Assembly (NCBI GenBank): GCA_027486035.1
Contig: JAIXPX010000021.1
Span: forward strand, 1 to 64,000
From: Erythrobacteraceae bacterium
Lineage (GTDB): Bacteria; Pseudomonadota; Alphaproteobacteria; Sphingomonadales; Sphingomonadaceae
DNA: 64,000 nucleotides
Direction: 5' to 3'
The number at the start of each line of letters is the position of its first letter. The stretch's first letter is position 1. A program made the translations under genes and the position numbers. The notes under the pieces were generated by a model, which had not been told where the DNA came from, made no database searches, and worked only from the letters and a program-made list of their open reading frames with translations. This document shows positions 61,511-64,000 of the stretch, one piece after another.

Positions 61511-61789
61511 GAAGGCTACTCCATCGAGAAACGAATTGACCCGGTCCCGCGGAGCGACTCGGTCGCCCTGCGGGTCCTCGGGGGTGCGCCGTGACTGTGC
61601 CGGGTCGGGGCGGCGACGCAAGGCCTCGATTTCCTCGTCGAGGCGCGACAGCCGGCCTGCCGACAGCAGGCGCGAGGGTTGGGCCGGAGCGTCGCTGCTC
61701 TGACGGGCGCGCGTGGGCCTGGCGCCATCGGCAGCTTCGGCGGGGGGGACATTACGCTCCGGCCCGAGGGGGTCAAACGGGTCGCCCAC
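61511..61789 (-). CDS. Open in-frame extension upstream of pspA
   Basis: From GTG at 61789, one base after the stop of the preceding gene, 93 codons run in frame into pspA with no stop. The deduced segment is Pro/Arg-rich but contains RLSRLDEEIEALRRRPDP, the same EIEALR motif as the psp paralogues. Either pspA is made in a longer form (325 residues) or this is a separate leader read through in frame. The coordinates mark only the extension. Confidence 0.4.
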
Positions 61790-61790
61790 G

Positions 61791-61976
61791 TCAGGCGATC
61801 TCGATCATTGCGCCGCTGGTCGCGGCGGGGTGGGCGATCAGGGCGGCGGTGGCCGCGCCCGGCTGGATCTGCGAGGACAGCAGCACCATCATCGACATCG
61901 CAGCGATGCTGGCGATGGCGGCGTGTCCGAGCTTGGAGCTCCAGAAGCCGGCTTTGGTGGCAGAGCGGTCGATCAT
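61791..61976 (-). CDS. Small membrane protein, first gene of the psp operon
   Basis: A 61-residue protein with basic N-terminus (MIDRSATKAGFWSSKLGH) and a hydrophobic segment (AAIASIAAMSMMVLLSSQIQ), then Ala-rich tail. It is the first gene after the sigma-54 promoter. No family recognised; in position it resembles small Psp-linked membrane peptides, without evidence of homology. Confidence 0.72.
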   Translation of the reverse strand: MIDRSATKAGFWSSKLGHAAIASIAAMSMMVLLSSQIQPGAATAALIAHPAATSGAMIEIA

Positions 61977-62015
61977 TGTGGCCTCCCGGGCGTTTCGTGG
62001 TCTTGCCGGATATTC

Positions 62016-62031
62016 TGCAACCGCCGTGCCA
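62016..62031 (-). promoter_or_regulatory. Sigma-54 promoter of the psp operon
   Basis: On the minus strand TGGCACGGCGGTTGCA matches the -24/-12 consensus TGGCAC-N5-TTGCA exactly. It lies 40 bp upstream of the first psp gene and points leftward. Confidence 0.88.
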
Positions 62032-62084
62032 AACTTGAAGAATGGCGGAATTCGGGGTTTTTTCTGCACCCGAAGGTGTGGCGC

Positions 62085-62103
62085 CTTGGCATCTATTGCC
62101 AAG
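62085..62103. promoter_or_regulatory. Candidate PspF upstream activator site
   Basis: A perfect inverted repeat CTTGGCA-TCTAT-TGCCAAG, about 80-100 bp upstream of the expected psp transcription start, the usual distance for a sigma-54 activator site. It also overlaps the -35 of the pspF promoter, so PspF could repress its own gene. Confidence 0.65.
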
Positions 62104-62125
62104 CATTGGGGATTTTCACTATAGT
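62097..62125 (+). promoter_or_regulatory. Sigma-70-type promoter of pspF
   Basis: TTGCCA, a 17-base spacer and TATAGT. The -10 ends six bases before the pspF ATG, so the transcript would begin at or near the start codon, suggesting leaderless translation. Confidence 0.5.
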
Positions 62126-62131
62126 TTGGAC

Positions 62132-63166
<1,035 letters not shown>

Positions 63167-63326
63167 CGCCTTCGGCGACGGGCGGTTCTTGGCTCTTGCC
63201 AAACCGGGCCCGAGCGCCTAGGTGCAGCGCCAATCCCGACATTGTCGCGACAAGGTTTGGATGCTGGCGCCTCCGGGGGCCGGCCCCACACCGCGTTTCT
63301 GCAACTCGTCACGCTAGAAAGACCCG

Positions 63327-63893
63327 ATGGCCGACATCGCCCGCCTGACCACGCTGATCGAACCCGAGGCTGCTGCCCTGGGCTTTGAACTCGTGCGCGT
63401 GGCGATGGTGCCGTCCGAGGCAGGCGACGGCGGCATGGCGCTCCAGATCATGGCCGAGGACCCGGCGACCGGCCAGCTGGTGCTCGACCAGTGCGCCGCG
63501 CTCTCGCGCCGCATCTCCGACGTGATTGACGCGGCCGAGGAAGCGGGCGAGGAACTGGTCGAGGGCGCCTATCACCTCGAAGTCAGCTCGCCCGGGATCG
63601 ACCGGCCGCTGACCCGCGACAAGGACTTCGCCAACTGGGCCGGCCACGAGGTGCGCATCGTCATGGACAAGTCCTATGACGGCCAGCGCGTCAACAAGGG
63701 CGTGCTCGGCGGGCTCGAGGATGGTATGGTCCTCGTCAAGGAAGTGAAGGCGGGCGATGTCCGCCTGTCGCTCGCCGACATTCATTCCGCGAAGCTCGTC
63801 CTCACCGACGCGCTGATCGCCGCCACCCGCCCGTTGGACACCAGCGGGGCCGACGAACTCATCGAAGAAGATACAGAGAAGGCAGACGACTGA
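63327..63893 (+). CDS. rimP: Ribosome maturation factor RimP
   Basis: A 188-residue RimP required for 30S subunit assembly. The N-terminal LIEPEAAALGFELVRVAM and the VSSPGIDRPLTRDKDF motif are diagnostic; the C-terminal tail is acidic. Its stop overlaps the nusA start (TGATG), the conserved rimP-nusA order. Confidence 0.95.
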   Translation: MADIARLTTLIEPEAAALGFELVRVAMVPSEAGDGGMALQIMAEDPATGQLVLDQCAALSRRISDVIDAAEEAGEELVEGAYHLEVSSPGIDRPLTRDKDFANWAGHEVRIVMDKSYDGQRVNKGVLGGLEDGMVLVKEVKAGDVRLSLADIHSAKLVLTDALIAATRPLDTSGADELIEEDTEKADD

Positions 63894-64000
63894 TGAGTGC
63901 CATTTCCGCCAACAAGGCCGAACTCCTCGCCATCGCCAACGCGGTTGCCTCGGAAAAGATGATCGACAAGTCGATCGTCATCGAGGCGATGGAAGAGGCG
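63893..64000 (+). CDS. nusA: NusA transcription factor, 5' part
   Basis: The first 36 codons (starting MSAISANKAELLAIANAVAS) of the N-terminal RNA-polymerase-binding domain of NusA. The gene runs off the window. Position after rimP supports the call. Confidence 0.9.
   Translation, partial: MSAISANKAELLAIANAVASEKMIDKSIVIEAMEEA

Noticed and set aside
62085-62103. Sigma-54 promoter for pspF on the plus strand (TGGCA...TTGCC)
   Set aside because: The GG-to-GC spacing is two bases short of the sigma-54 rule; the sequence is better explained as a palindrome overlapping a sigma-70 -35.

Overview
The window is high-GC chromosomal DNA from an aerobic anoxygenic phototrophic alphaproteobacterium, most likely Sphingomonadales (Erythrobacter/Porphyrobacter-like). 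Pointers are a photosynthesis gene cluster, a CrtW/CrtZ ketocarotenoid pair, a large TonB-dependent receptor, the alphaproteobacterial F1 inhibitor zeta subunit (DUF1476) and short palindromic intergenic repeats. The lineage is inferred from gene content; no database search was possible.

Layout. 1-12.9 kb: part of the photosynthesis cluster. crtF-bchC-bchX-bchY-bchZ runs leftward toward a gene cut by the window edge (expected puf operon), crtD-crtC runs rightward, and bchI-bchD-bchO plus a 56-residue protein run leftward. Two exact TGT-N12-ACA PpsR/CrtJ-type sites lie before bchC and between crtF and crtD. 13-16.9 kb: a ferric-iron-type ABC importer whose permease and ATPase genes overlap head to head. 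17-20.4 kb: ferredoxin-NADP reductase, a small secreted protein, an acyl-CoA dehydrogenase and an SDR. 20.4-26.4 kb: a PhoB-like regulator with a degenerate receiver, a TonB-dependent receptor, a large lipoprotein and a TPR protein, with Pho-box-like repeats. 26.4-34.5 kb: a reduced type IV secretion cluster (VirB1-2-3-4-6-9-10-11) with no VirB5, VirB7, VirB8 or VirD4, preceded by a 7-4-7 Pho-box-like repeat. 34.6-39.3 kb: ppk-ppx polyphosphate operon and a queuosine-precursor transporter.

39.3-48.9 kb looks like accessory DNA. It has a tRNA-Arg(TCT) whose 3' end is overlapped by a truncated serine recombinase, then hydrolases, a LysR regulator, a sulfatase, and a deletion scar that removed the 5' halves of two divergent genes (a MetE-like gene and a citryl-CoA-lyase-like gene). 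49-55 kb is housekeeping: NUDIX, grxD-bolA, zeta subunit, quinone reductase, leuC-leuD, a thioesterase. 56.5-57.8 kb encodes CrtW-CrtZ, so a ketocarotenoid route coexists with the crtCDF acyclic carotenoid genes. Two perfect 16-bp parS sites, one inside virB6 and one after crtZ, suggest the segment lies in the ParB/origin-proximal domain.

58.4-63.2 kb is the most unusual block. It is a phage-shock (Psp) locus with divergent pspF, a textbook sigma-54 promoter and an upstream palindrome. pspA-pspB-pspC is extended by five tandem, translationally coupled small genes that share a membrane segment plus a PspB-like coiled-coil tail, a sixth small membrane protein, and an open in-frame extension before pspA carrying the same tail motif. 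The window ends with rimP and the start of nusA.
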